The position numbers and the translations under genes are program-made. 25,341 bases of DNA from assembly GCF_000003605.2 (NCBI RefSeq), contig NW_003132353.1, forward strand, positions 233,836 to 259,176, written 5' to 3'. Under the pieces are notes generated by a model. The model searched no databases, was not told the DNA's origin, and was given only the letters and a program-made list of their open reading frames with translations. The stretch comes from Saccoglossus kowalevskii. Its lineage: Eukaryota > Hemichordata > Enteropneusta > Harrimaniidae. Shown here one piece after another: positions 1-11,002 of this stretch (position 1 is its first letter; every line of letters begins with the position of its first letter).

Positions 1-2794
1 ATGTGTTATCGAATCGTGGATAAGGATTGTAAAACAACTGAACTTAGGCGTCATTATAGGGGACAACATGTCGTAACCATAACATTGCATATACATCTTG
101 CTTATACATTTAAAACCCTATAGACAAGAATGTAAAAAGAAAACATTGAAATATGGGAAAGTTTAGTGCTAATCACCTGCAAAATTCGAATTATTATTTA
201 GCCAGTAATCAAACCACATGAGGCTGTGAAGTGACGAAAAGTAAAAGATGGGATTGATGTACTTGTTTGTTCGTGTGTATACATGAGACAAATAAATACA
301 CTTAATGTTTAACAGACGTGATAGTGATGACATCTTGATGAATGTTACAGCAATTGTGAAACAGACAATACTGAATTATGAAAGCATTCAAGTGTAACAT
401 CAACGAGAATGAATAAATGTGCTGTAAATAGCCGATAGTTTAATCGATCATACCCAACTATATGAAGTAGTGTTCACTGTCCAATTGATTGCATCACAAT
501 CTATTGGCACTTGTATCGAGCACCACGGAAAATTTCAGTACATATAAAACACAGCAAATTGCAAGCAGTAGCAACCAACACAATTCTGTGACTTTCAATC
601 AGTTAGGATTAATAGTGTTCAATGGCAGTAATGCAGGCAACTTTTACAGAGCTTTACATGCAATTTCTATGTCAGTCATCATTCTGGAGTCACTGACCTC
701 TGACCTTGGCTTACCCAAACATGCCACTAGAGATGTTGTTTGCTCATCAGGTCAAACTAACAATTTACATACATATGCATTTTGTATAATAAAGTACACT
801 AACTATTTTGTGACTATGAAACATAGTCTCAATATCGAACATAAATAACGATAAATAAGTCTACATTTTTGCCATAACATTAACCATTTTTTCCAACACA
901 ACGCTTAGTAAATCAATCTGAGTGTTATTCAACAATGTCCGTATTGATTTTTAACTCGACATTTTTTAACGAATAAAATGATATGCTTCAGCGTAGAGGG
1001 AAGGCAACATTGCAGCTAAAAGGGTCGCCTGCGTAATAAGCTGCCATAGAGGGCAGTACTTGTTAGCAAATTTAACAATGCAAAAACAGGTGACTCTCAT
1101 ATATTGTGAACTCCCCTACACAAATAATTGGCACATACTTCGAATGTTTAACAATTACAATACCTTATACGCTTTCTGGCTATGCGCCACCTTGTTAGTA
1201 AATGGAAAGGAGGCCGTTCATATTGTTTATATGAGATGTAGTCTAGTTCCAGTGCGCATGCCCGTGATCCCTGGGTGTTGTATAGCATACTAATAAAAAT
1301 AGCAAATTTGTTACAGACCACATGATAAGACATGTCACACGGACCTCGCTGTGATAAAAGTACGTAACATACGCAGATCTAATTTTATCGATGCTTGCAC
1401 AACACAGATAGTTTACAGATCTGCAGAATGTATACGTAAATACACGGTTTTCTGTTTCATTGTTTCTTAAATGAATAATCGTCTGAATAATAACTTTGCA
1501 GAAAACGCATTTAACTCCGTAAATTTACATAGAAATACACAAATGGTTAGTCGATGTGTTCACTTGTAGTTTAGTCTATTAAATAAATTCTGATATGAAG
1601 TTATATTATGTTTCTAACATCGACGGATTAAAAATATTGTATTCAACAAGTATCGTTTAATTGAATAACATCTTGGTGTGAGATCACCTGGTAATTTGGG
1701 ATACGGATTAGTTTGCTTACATCACATTCATTTTCCTTATATGTTCGTCGTAATATTTAAAGGTGACTCAGCTTTTGGAACCATAACATGGCGAAGTTTT
1801 TCAGGAGCCCCACACCCACCTCACACACACATCTTTAACAGGCGAATTTACTTATGATAATATGAAATGTAATCGGTACATACATATAGAGTTGTAATAT
1901 TCAAAGGGTTTCCTGCTCAATTAATATTTTATGATATTGTGCTCTGAATTAGGGCAAAATCACTGTCAGCTCAACATGAATCCTACTTATTTTTTCCATT
2001 TTTTTTTGTATTATGCTAATACTTGCCAAGACAAGCTTCGTTACCCTGGATAATGTCGATTTGTAGAACATATCTTCATATTTTCTTAGGTGTTAAAGAT
2101 GGTTAAACAAGAAGCATGAATGAATCCATCGAAATACAATGTAGCAGCCTACAGAAAACATACAACCTTCAAATTGTGACTCAAGGTTCGTTTATCGCCT
2201 TACAATAACTAGACCTTTGCTATAACTGGCGAACTATTAGTAATGTTAAGACTCTCACTGATGCTTGCCTACTTTCACTGTATAGTGACACTTCTGGTAC
2301 CTAATTCACAACACGTTACCCGAGATCAAATGTCAAGCCGAAGGGATCTCATACATTTGAAGTTTACACAAAATACACATCTATATATGGTTTGGGCGGT
2401 ATGGTTAGTGTAGTTTACTCAGTTTAGTTTCGACGTAAAATAACCATTAAACTATAGGCATAATAAAATAAATGTGAACTGATCAAATAGACTACAATGA
2501 GTAAACTCTGGGCAAATGGACAAGGATAACATCAGGAACACCTAACAACGCCAGACACAACAAACTTCTGTAAACAAGGAGACAATAATTGCTAAAACAG
2601 TAGAAACACACAATCCTGCAACAGCCGTCAAAGCTGGGAAATTATAACCGTAAAAGTGAACTAAGTAGTGCCATCTTTCACAAGTTGCTTAGGGCAAATG
2701 CTGTTAACAAATTGAGTTGTAATCAATAAGTAGTTTTGTGAGTCTGTAGATTTGCGATATATATAACAGTTTGTAACATGCTTTCCTTATGTAG
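1..2794. other. Unassigned AT-rich intergenic DNA
   Basis: I see no supported gene here. The longest open stretch (plus strand, about 489-848) starts at a non-ATG codon, has biased AT-rich composition and shows no domain or splice context. There are short simple tracts (a CA-rich patch near 1810-1830 and a T-run near 1990-2008) but no array or clear transposon ends. Confidence 0.5.
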
Positions 2795-3003
2795 ATCGTG
2801 GTGTCAAGAAAATGTAAAAATCACGGAGAGTTTGACAAAATGGGACTTGAAGAATGTGATAATTTGGCTTTCTTCGCGAGTCCGGGTGACGAAGATGTTG
2901 TTTATGAAACGTTTCCTCCAAAGTGGGATAGGTTCATGGCTATTCAGAATCCTTTCAGACTAGCAGTGTTTCATAACAGTTCCTCGTTTATATTTTTGCA
3001 ATA
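2795..3003 (+). CDS. Possible orphan terminal exon or gene fragment, unknown product
   Basis: A pyrimidine-rich tract followed by TAG at 2792-2794 looks like a splice acceptor. The frame after it is open for about 69 codons to a TAA at 3001-3003. The block is richer in G+C than its surroundings, and the peptide has balanced, protein-like composition (for example LEECDNLAFFASPGDED, then YETFPPKWDRF), unlike the low-complexity peptides of chance frames nearby. I do not recognise a family. No clear donor follows, and no AATAAA lies within about 150 bases, so it could be a last exon, a decayed gene copy or chance. No partner exon was found on either side. Confidence 0.25.
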
Positions 3004-4940
3004 AGTCCAGCAAAACAAGATGCATTTGCAGCATGTTCATTCATCGAACTAAAGGTGATATTTACCATACTGCCAGTATAAGGATGAGAAAAAATAGCAT
3101 TCCAAAAAACAGATACATATGTTATGTGTAAGAATGTTGTTTGACAATTCTATAACCCAAGAATGACTTGTAAACATTTTAGACATGTGCATATGTTGTA
3201 ATCTATGTTTTAAAGTTTGTCACATATATTATAATCAAAATACTCAGATCTCAAAGGACTCTCACATCTAACTTTTCAATTACAATTTTAGTCTTCGAAG
3301 ACTTGGACTTGGACTTGGTACACACATTTTACATTATAGGACCTTGATGTGCATCATTTTAGTAGCCATGTAATGCCTTGACTGATCATGTTCAAACGTA
3401 CATCATTCCGGAAGCAGGTTTTGCTTGTGTATATGTTTCGCTCATACTTTACACGCACATTGAACATTTTGTGTTCTTGATGCATCTTATTTTGTTTTTG
3501 TTTTTTTCAAAATAGCTGACTCATATCAGTTTTGTTTATTATTGACAGAAAACGGGAATTCTGTCAAGTTTTGACTTGACTTGTATATTTTAGTTTGTTT
3601 AGAACATGCAAACAGTCTGTTTCAATCGATTGTCACTTAATTGATCATTGTTAGCAAAAATCGATTTGACAGCTCAAAATAAGCAGCATACACTTTAGTT
3701 TTGTATTATTTTGGCTCATAAAAAATACGAACGGTGTCACTTTTCAAAACTTGATTTTTGTTGTTTTGGTATACTTGCAATGGTAGCCTGTCTACAAATG
3801 TGTTCAATCGGATGTAGCGCGTTTATAACTTGACGTCAAGCGAGGACTTGCAAAACTGATTGTAGTGCACGTAGGAAATAGTGAAGGAGTTTAGATATGA
3901 ACAATTCAACACGCCTTTACGAGTAAAACGTAAACACTCATGATTATTTACGTTCTTACACGTCATATTAGGTTTTATAAGCTGACAAGTCCATAACAAA
4001 TACACTAAATGCCCCAGATCCCATCCGTTAGAGGCGCACTTTTTTATGAGTACGATTTACCAGACTATTGACCCATTTTATCACCTTGAATACTCTACTG
4101 CAATTGATTTAGTTCTTGAGGTGACTGATAACAGACGGACATATGATAGAATGTTAGATAAACGCAAGTGTTTGCCCAGTAATAGTGTTTGTACACAGAA
4201 GCTGGCACGATTATTTTATGAGATATCGATTTAAATATAAAATGGATCTACCTTTTATCAGTCCAAAAACAATAGACAAATGTGTTCGGGTCAGTACACT
4301 CAGTGTGTATTGTTTTATTGAAAGTATTAGTGACATTGTAGCCTCAAAGGATAGGGCACTACTCGACATATTTAACATGTTATGACACGAACTCTCATTG
4401 TTTGTTCGCTTTGCTTATATTTTAGTACGCCTGGCACATAAAAGACATTGCTTCGCGCTTTTTGTAAATACGCACGTATGTGAATCAGGTAATTATTGTG
4501 CTCAGACTTCAATAGAATTTCATTAAATTCTAATAAATGGTTATTGAGATAGCAGTGGAACAGATACATAAACCGCAAAGACTCCCATCAGAAAGCGTGA
4601 GCAAATACAGTTCTGCCTTGTTAATTATTATTGTAGACTGATAAAATTATAAACACTATTAGACGCACAGTCATGTACATTGATTTTGCATTTGCACAGC
4701 ATTATGCGCGTCGCTGCCAACATTTGTTCAGAAATAAATTGCATCATATAACTACAATAAATAGATCGCATAAGAATAATATCAGGCACGACAATGAATA
4801 TCGCTTTGATTGTATGTAGAATGCGATCTTTAAATAACGATGACATAAGATGAATATATTAGCAAGAAACTAGCGACCTTTTTATCGTTTAAATGGAATA
4901 GCTAGTGTTAAATAAACATTGCCTTAACATTCTAAGGTTT
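3004..4940. other. Unassigned AT-rich DNA with one weak old repeat
   Basis: No gene is supported. A stretch around 3805-3945 shows patchy similarity in direct orientation to 14180-14325, suggesting two old copies of an unnamed interspersed repeat. It includes the 12-bp palindrome CTTGACGTCAAG at 3829-3840. Both-strand open frames at 3823-4005, 4046-4385 and 4372-4846 are short and have no homology I recognise. Confidence 0.4.
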
Positions 4941-5232
4941 TAGTCCAGTCATTCTAGCAAAAAAGGGAGGCCAATCCGTCACAAATTGCAACAGAAATAA
5001 TTTCTTCACAGTGCTTTTCGGAAAGGTATCTAGATTGACATACTAAAAGTCTAGGAAAATCTAGGCTTCCGAAATATGCCTAATTTGCATATATTCGAAA
5101 TGGCCGTTTTGCACATTTTTTTACAACATGGAAATATAACTATTTGGACATATCTTTAATTCTACATAAGATATTTTAAGAATTCATGAAGCTATGGTAC
5201 TGTTTTGAGTCAGGAAAGGTATGATTGTCACA
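4941..5232 (+). repeat. Left inverted terminal repeat of the DIRS-like element, outer part
   Basis: This block matches the reverse complement of the right arm from 8597 inward. Shared landmarks include AGTCCAGTCA at the tip, CAACAGAAATAATT, GACATACTAAAAGTCTAG, AATCTAGGCTTCCGAAATAT and ACATATCTTTAATTCTA. Identity looks like 85-90 percent by eye. The match fades at about 5232 and resumes at about 5736, so the arm appears split by an extra segment. Confidence 0.75.
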
Positions 5233-5735
5233 CGCAACGTAATATTACCGTAATTGGTATAGTACAGGTGTGACGGTTCAAATACCAAAATGGCAATAGT
5301 AACCGAAAGACCTCCCTGGTGGCGATGATAAAATACGAATACGGAGCCAACAGATGAGGTTTCAACTGGTACTGGTATTATTATACTCTGCAAACATCAA
5401 GTACAATAACGCGGTAAAACTCCACTACTTCAATAACTAGATACTTAAACTCCATTACAATTCAACGAGATCTCCGATCTGATCTCAGTGCTGAACAACT
5501 CCTCTATATATACCCTCACTGTCTATAAATAGATCATTACATCAGCATACATAATAAGTCTTGAACTTACTACAAATTTCTAGAATGTTCCATTACCTTC
5601 CATTGCCTCCTACAGTGTGTTATTACCTATTCAACCAGTTTCTAAAAAAATATAGAATATTCCACCCAGACACAGTACGGTTCTAGAACATTCTCAGTGA
5701 CACGGATGTGGTAAATAAGTCGTATGCGACAATGA
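5233..5735. other. Extra segment inside the left arm of the DIRS-like element
   Basis: Right-arm homology stops near 5232 and resumes near 5736, so about 0.5 kb is present only in the left arm. Either it was inserted here or it was lost from the right arm. I found no clear inverted ends or target duplication. It holds heat-shock-element-like motifs and TATA boxes (listed separately). A minus-strand frame at 5184-5393 has no recognised homology and may be noise. The family is unknown. Confidence 0.5.
5505..5693 (-). promoter_or_regulatory. Heat-shock-promoter-like cluster: three HSEs beside TATA boxes
   Basis: Two full trimeric heat-shock elements of the form TTCnnGAAnnTTC are present: TTCTAGAATGTTC at 5578-5590 and TTCTAGAACATTC at 5681-5693. 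A dimeric AGAATATTCC lies between them near 5654-5663. On the minus strand these sit upstream of a TATA-like TATATATA (5505-5512) and a second TATAAATAG-type box (5524-5532), with an initiator-like TCAGCA about 20 bases further on. That is the usual order of an HSF-driven promoter. DIRS-1 of Dictyostelium is known to carry heat-shock-responsive terminal repeats. Activity here is inference only. Confidence 0.45.
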
Positions 5736-5816
5736 GAGTGCCAAATGCGTTGATTGGGTAGATGAAAATTAGCATAAATCCAATATGGCCGCGATAATAT
5801 AGTTATTTAATGCAAC
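5736..5816 (+). repeat. Left inverted terminal repeat of the DIRS-like element, inner part
   Basis: This stretch matches the reverse complement of about 8240-8312, with shared landmarks CCAATATGGCCG and GCAAC. It continues the arm interrupted at 5232. Beyond it, 5817-6190 is AT-rich with no recognised coding. Confidence 0.55.
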
Positions 5817-6194
5817 TTCTCTTCCGGCTTCTCGTCGATGTGGCATAAGTAATAAGTTTAAGATGCTAGAATACAATTTTAAACAGAATCATGCAGTGCA
5901 GAAAAGATGTAAATAAATGGTTTCCTGGTTAGACTGGGTTTCCTGCTTCATCTGCATAAATCTAACATGACCATCATACTAGAGGAATGAAACCCCTTGG
6001 TTGGATCTATAATTCTGCTATACTATATACATAGTATACCATTTAAATTTTCAACTCTATAAACTATATTTTTGATTTAACAAACTGTGTTAAATAATTC
6101 TGTCAACAAGTTAATTATTTGATTCATGTAATTGCTAATCGTCATCACTATATTCATCAGATATCTGAACTACACTTGTGCATCCAGATCCTCA

Positions 6195-6281
6195 ACATTG
6201 ACCACAAACTGCAGAACATTCAAGGTTGTGCTTTCTGCAGGTACATCTGAGACTGTGACAGTCTGTGGAGCAGTTGCATCT
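6195..6281 (-). pseudogene. Cysteine-rich zinc-knuckle-like tail in the DIRS-like fossil
   Basis: A minus-strand stretch encodes regularly spaced cysteines (RCNCSTDC, then RCTCRKHNLEC, then CGQC). This resembles the short Cys-rich tails found at the ends of several animal transposon proteins. It lies just past the recombinase remnant. Whether it belongs to the DIRS-like element or to another element merged into it is unclear. Confidence 0.45.
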
Positions 6282-6444
6282 CACTATCCTCAAGAGAAAT
6301 TCAGGTGCTGCCTCATTTAAGTCATTACAGGAATGACGGTCGGTTGTGGATCGCGTCCTGGGATTTGCTTCCTGGCGAGAAACCTTATTCGTGTCTTTAT
6401 CACGACTTGATTGTCCATAAAGGGAACACACCCGACCGAGAAAG

Positions 6445-6504
6445 ACATGTCCCTAGTTCAGCCCGAAGCCTACCTGAGGCGAGGGTGAGTAGGAAGACTG
6501 TTTT
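6445..6504 (-). pseudogene. Tyrosine-recombinase remnant of the DIRS-like fossil
   Basis: The minus strand shows FLLTLASGR followed by an RAEL-type segment. This matches the conserved stretch around the first catalytic arginine in DIRS-type tyrosine recombinases (usually FLLALASGRRRSEL). Only this core is recognisable. It is the main reason for preferring DIRS over Gypsy. It lies downstream of RT and RNase H, as in the family. Confidence 0.55.
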
Positions 6505-6625
6505 TCACGTCAAAGGTTTGAGTGGTGCTGATCAATGAGGCTCAAAGGGCAGTCTGCTTAGAGCTGCCAATTAAACTGATAAGTTCCAATTTATTGGTTC
6601 CCTCGTTCGGGGTCTAGGCCTCTGA

Positions 6626-6865
6626 TTAAACAGTAAACAGTCTTCTAATGGTAGGACATGGCGTACACGTCCATGTGGATCCATGTGGGTCGACCAAGTG
6701 TCCCTGGCCTAAGCTCCTGGAGTTGGCAGGAGTGTCGTGTATGTTGGGAGCTTGGCATTCTGGGATGTGGTGAATAGGTCTAACCTTGAACCATCTCGCC
6801 GCCAAAACAGTCAGGAGGATACCCATTGGGGTATCCGCCACTCCAAGTTTTGGAGATGGAGCCAA
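6626..6865 (-). pseudogene. RNase H-region remnant of the DIRS-like fossil
   Basis: This minus-strand block contains an HHIPECQ motif followed by an AxxxSR-like end. It resembles the HIPGxxNxxADxLSR signature at the end of the RNase H domain in DIRS and Gypsy polyproteins. It lies between the RT and recombinase remnants, in the order expected for DIRS. Confidence 0.5.
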
Positions 6866-7057
6866 CAGTCCGCTTGTCTGTTTCTCGCCCCTGGAAGGTG
6901 TTGTTCAGCTAGCTCCACATTGTATTCCAGGTACCAAATGAGAATTTGCTCCGCTAGGACTGACAATGATGGGGATCTTCCCCCCTTCCCTCCTTGTAGT
7001 TATAAGAGACCACCACAGTGTTAGGTAGAACGTGAAGTAGTGCTAAGTGCAGTTCTT

Positions 7058-7701
7058 TCAGTTCGAGCCAGTTGATATGGCAGTCATGAATCTAACGCAG
7101 GGGCCTGGGGAAACTACCTTGTGAATCGCCAACAACATTAAGATGATCTGCATTAGTTCTCGGAAAGACATAGAGGGAACGCTGACTAGGCGTTCGGCTA
7201 GGTTGTTTAGGCAATGGGCCTCCGGAGACCATACCAAGCCCACCTTCACCAACTCAACTACTTGACAAATCAAAGGAGTCGCTGACTCACTGGGTGTATT
7301 GGTATGTAAGTATCGTTCAAATCTAACGAGACTAACCAGGAGAAACAGAGCACGGTGAATAATATGGTGCTCAACGTTTCCTGGAAGCTCATACTGATTT
7401 ATTCTGCTTAAGTCCAGAATGGGGCACAGCCACCTGTAGTCTCAGTTGTAGTCTTTGGAACCACAAATACTTGTAGAAGCCCAGACGCCAGGTCCCATAT
7501 CCTGTGTATAACGCCCTTTGTAAGCAAACTAACTACCTCCTGTCGAGTTGCTCCCGCTTTGCGGGTTCCCCGGTAGTGCCCGAACAAGGGCTGGTGACAG
7601 TGGGGTAGAGATTGCAACAGTATCTTGTTACCGTGTATTACCACCAGGAGAGTCCAGTGATCGATTATGCACTGCCTCCGACCCAGAATACATTGGCGCA
7701 A
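7058..7701 (-). pseudogene. Reverse-transcriptase remnant of the DIRS-like fossil
   Basis: The minus strand shows the start of an LTR/DIRS-type RT domain: an EVVSLLTKGVI segment, then a GLLQVFVVPK segment (compare the usual GFYSxxFVVPKK). Further on is MSFRELMQIILMLLAIHKVV, which fits the linker after RT where DIRS proteins read LxxLLGLMAxxxxVVPLG. It is broken in several places. Confidence 0.6.
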
Positions 7702-8239
7702 TCAGTGCGACAGAGATGTGTAGGTTTGGCGGTTCCACATTGGGATGATCTCTCCTCCACCGAGGTGAGAACCCGTGAGACCTGTAGAAGTCGATAGGTT
7801 TTGATGCTTGACTTCTGGCTACTTCTGGCCTGTAGGAGCCGACTTTGGTCGTTACGTTTTCTCAGCTTGGGGTCCTTATCGCTTGCCCATGGCAGAAGCC
7901 AAACTGGCTTGCGGGTCTCACCTGTACTAACTGGTCAGTGGGATCCCGAAGCACCGGGCCTGCTCCTTCCATCCTCGAAAAAGAAGGATGGGGGAGGTCC
8001 AGTTTGCATAACTGAAGCGGTGGTGCGCCCAGTAAAAACAGCCAAAACCGCATTCCGCTGTACAGAGGCAGCCACTGCTATGTGAGTCAGATGACACCGC
8101 TTAGCGTGTTCCACCAATGGCTGTGTCTGCTGGTCTACGAGGCTGGTGCGTTCCGCCACTGAGACTTCAGAGTGCTGGATCCCAGAAGTGACAGTCCTAC
8201 CGAGAGTCATTACGAGGAACAAGTTTTGAGGGGCCGCTG

Positions 8240-8597
8240 AGGTTGCACATTTAAATGATACTATTTTGACGGCCATATTGGAATTATGCAAATGATTGTT
8301 ATTCAATCAAATGTTTCACAATCACATACATTCACACACACCAAACCATATCGCAGCAACTTGAAATATCTAATAAATGTCATCTAGAATTAAAGATATG
8401 TCCTAATAGTTATATTTTCCATGTTGTAAAAATGCACCAAACGGCCATTTTGAAAATATGCAAATTAAGTATATTTCGGAAGCCTAGATTGTTCTAGACT
8501 TTTAGTATGTCAATCTAGGCATCTCGCCGGCATGTATTGTGAAGGAATTATTTCTGTTGCGATTTGTGATGGGTCAAATCATAAATTGACTGGACTA
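8240..8597 (-). repeat. Right inverted terminal repeat of the DIRS-like element
   Basis: This is the partner of 4941-5232 plus 5736-5816, in inverted orientation, about 350 bp long and uninterrupted. Since the element's genes read leftward, this is its 5' end. Confidence 0.7.
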
Positions 8598-10711
8598 CTT
8601 GTGGACATTTTCTTAATTGTAGTAGCAGAAAAAAAAGATTTGATACTAGATAAAGGTAAAATCAAGTAATTGTAATTTAGCCTAATAGCAGTATGTATAT
8701 TATTTTCATATCCTTCATAATCTGTGCCTACATTCATGTTCAACAAAATGTTTTTTTTAACATTATTAGTCATATGTAAAAATGAATAAAAATGGCGTAT
8801 ACTTTACATGGATAAAACCCAGAACAGTAATGAGGCGAAAAGATATGTTACATAATGATATTGATAAAGACAATGAGAAGTGAAAGTGAAAAGAGATCCC
8901 GTTTTTGGATGGTGCCTTCATTATTTTAACAAGCTTACAATATTATTCGTAAACATTACAGTAATTATTTATATATTATATCGTTTTATGCACAACTATG
9001 TATGTTTGTGTTACATATTGCAAAACAATATTTGCTCTCTCGCCATAAATAATGCGTCAGAACAAGAACTAACTTTTGAATCATGTAAAAATAATATGTG
9101 AAGCCTTATGATTTATGACAATTATCTATAATATCAACATAATAGTAGAATAATTTCAATGTCACAGCGAGTTTGGTTAGAATAAATACTGCCAATCCTA
9201 TTTAACGCTTGGTGCATGGTAAATGTTACCATTGTGTATACTCTATTGATATCTACATGCTTGGAGTGAAACAAATTACGTATATAGAAAACACGAAATC
9301 AATATTTTATTACAAACGAAAGTGTGTCAGTGACCAATTGCCCAATCGCATAAGGGTAGTGAATAACTAAGATTAAATATCGCCTAACTTACCCTTTACC
9401 CTTTGAGTATTTCAAACAAATTGTCAATTCACGTTGCATATTTTCTTAATTGTAGAGACAGAAAAGAGACCACACGGAGGAAGAGGTAATTTTAGTAGCA
9501 TTATATTAACAATATATTATTCACGCCGTTACATGATTAATTGTAATACTTGTTCTTACACAGGGATGTAAACCAGGAAGTTAAAGCTGATATATCGCTA
9601 ACCATGGCATGTCATTCTACTGATAACAAACACATCGGAATAAAGTAGTGTAGTACGCTTGATATGAAATGTACTTGTCATATTTATCAATTAATAAAGT
9701 AGAGAGAAATAAATAACCGTGTAATTAAGTTCTTCTTTACACAACTATGTTGCTATCTTTTCCACAAACGCCCCTCAAACGTGTCCATATAAACGAATAT
9801 GTTTATCGAATTCCGCGTTTATCATAATCCGAGCGATATTTTAATATAATTTAATTACAAATTAACTACATAGGTGTTAGTTTAGGACAACCCTCTTATA
9901 AAAAAACAATAATAATCGGTGGAATGAAGGCCATGATTATCAAATATAGTACTACAAATACACATTGACTAATCAAAGTATATGGACGGAAAAGTAAATA
10001 TAGACAAATACATGGCACTAAAGCCGACTGTGTAGTGCGTAGATACCGTGGTGGCATATTTCGTACTGGTTTAAAATTGGGTGAAACTGCATAGGTGTAA
10101 ATAATGTAGGAGTGAGAATGTCACAAACGAAAATAACGAATCAAGAGTTGAGATCCAAATGACTCCTTGACAAGATTTGATTTCTTAATTTTAAGAATAT
10201 TCATGGATGTTATAATAGTCTGGTTTCAAGATTGCTTGCTGTTTTCCCACTGTACACATCACTAATGTCGCTATTCAAACTCTTTATTTACGCCCTGCAG
10301 CACGAAACCTTAAAACAGTGTATAGTTGTATTTAGATGAGGGCGTCCTTACAATTTCATTTACGGGTAAAATAAAATAAAATACGACCACGTAACATCAA
10401 TAACAGTACAAACGTACATAGAATCCACGTAGGCAGGCCATTGACACCGGTTTTCAATTGAGGGGCACCCCCTGACAAATTCCGATGGAAAATTTAAATA
10501 TTTAAAGCACAAAACAATTAACGTGAAACGTACGTGCGCTGCTGCAAGTGTATGGAAATATAGCCCACCAAGAGGACAAAACTCTCTGCTCTTGTGCGTG
10601 TGCTAAACTTGCTTAAAACTATGCATTTGTGTTCGTTAGTATCGATATTTATGACCATAGTATTTATATGTAGCATATGCCAAGTAGATTCACACCAATG
10701 TGCCTTTTTAT
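8598..10711. other. Unassigned AT-rich DNA
   Basis: I see no supported gene or element here. A 30-base segment at about 9457-9486 has a fair acceptor and donor around it but no partner exons. Open frames at 8579-8773 and 8880-9101 are short and hydrophobic by base composition only. Confidence 0.45.
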
Positions 10712-10720
10712 ATAATGTTC
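10712..10720. repeat. 9-bp target-site duplication, left copy
   Basis: ATAATGTTC directly precedes the left TIR. It is identical to the 9 bases that directly follow the right TIR at 12263-12271. Confidence 0.85.
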
Positions 10721-10885
10721 TAGACTTGCTTGCAGTCTGTTGCGATTCCGATGAAAAATTCTTGAAAAATAAATATGAATTGCGTAAACGAGGGGTGAAC
10801 GCGAAAGTCATTTGATCGCGAAATTCCAACTGACTTGCCATCAGCGTAGCGCCATCACATTACCAGCCATATTTGGGATTGTAAA
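10721..10885 (+). repeat. Left terminal inverted repeat
   Basis: This matches the reverse complement of 12098-12262. Shared blocks include CTTGCAGTCTGTTGCGA, GATGAAAAATTCTTGA, GAACGCGAAAGTCAT, GACTTGCCATCAG and ATTACCAGCCA. Confidence 0.85.
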
Positions 10886-11002
10886 TTTGCATATACGTCA
10901 TACGGTAGGTGGAGCAGCTGAGCCACGGATCATAACAATAAACAGGACATCGCACGTGCCTGTGTTTACTTGTCTCGCACTATGTTACTGTGTCGTTGAC
11001 GC

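Larger units (their letters stand above)
4941..8597 (-). mobile_element. DIRS-like tyrosine-recombinase retrotransposon, broken fossil
   Basis: A 3.66-kb element bounded by long inverted terminal repeats whose outermost bases are TAGTCCAGTCA on both sides. Read on the minus strand, the interior has the DIRS order: a 5' region of unclear, possibly gag-like content (about 7860-8240), reverse transcriptase, RNase H, then a tyrosine-recombinase segment. Inverted terminal repeats and lack of an obvious target duplication fit DIRS1-type elements, which integrate by tyrosine recombinase. It is clearly broken: no domain is open over its usual length, there are at least about five breaks, and the recombinase end looks shortened. 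Arm divergence of very roughly 10-15 percent by eye suggests an old copy. A separate segment of about 0.5 kb lies in the left arm. No function is expected. Confidence 0.7.

Noticed and set aside
489-848. 119-codon plus-strand frame
   Set aside because: Starts at a non-ATG codon, has no domain, no splice support and AT-driven composition.
9442-9492. 30-base micro-exon candidate with acceptor TTAATTGTAG and donor GTAATT
   Set aside because: No flanking exons or recognisable peptide; a similar TTTTCTTAATTGTAG string at about 8608 suggests chance or a small repeat.
10518-10841. Protein-like frame resembling another at 12121-12399
   Set aside because: The likeness comes from the transposon's terminal inverted repeats, not from a gene family.
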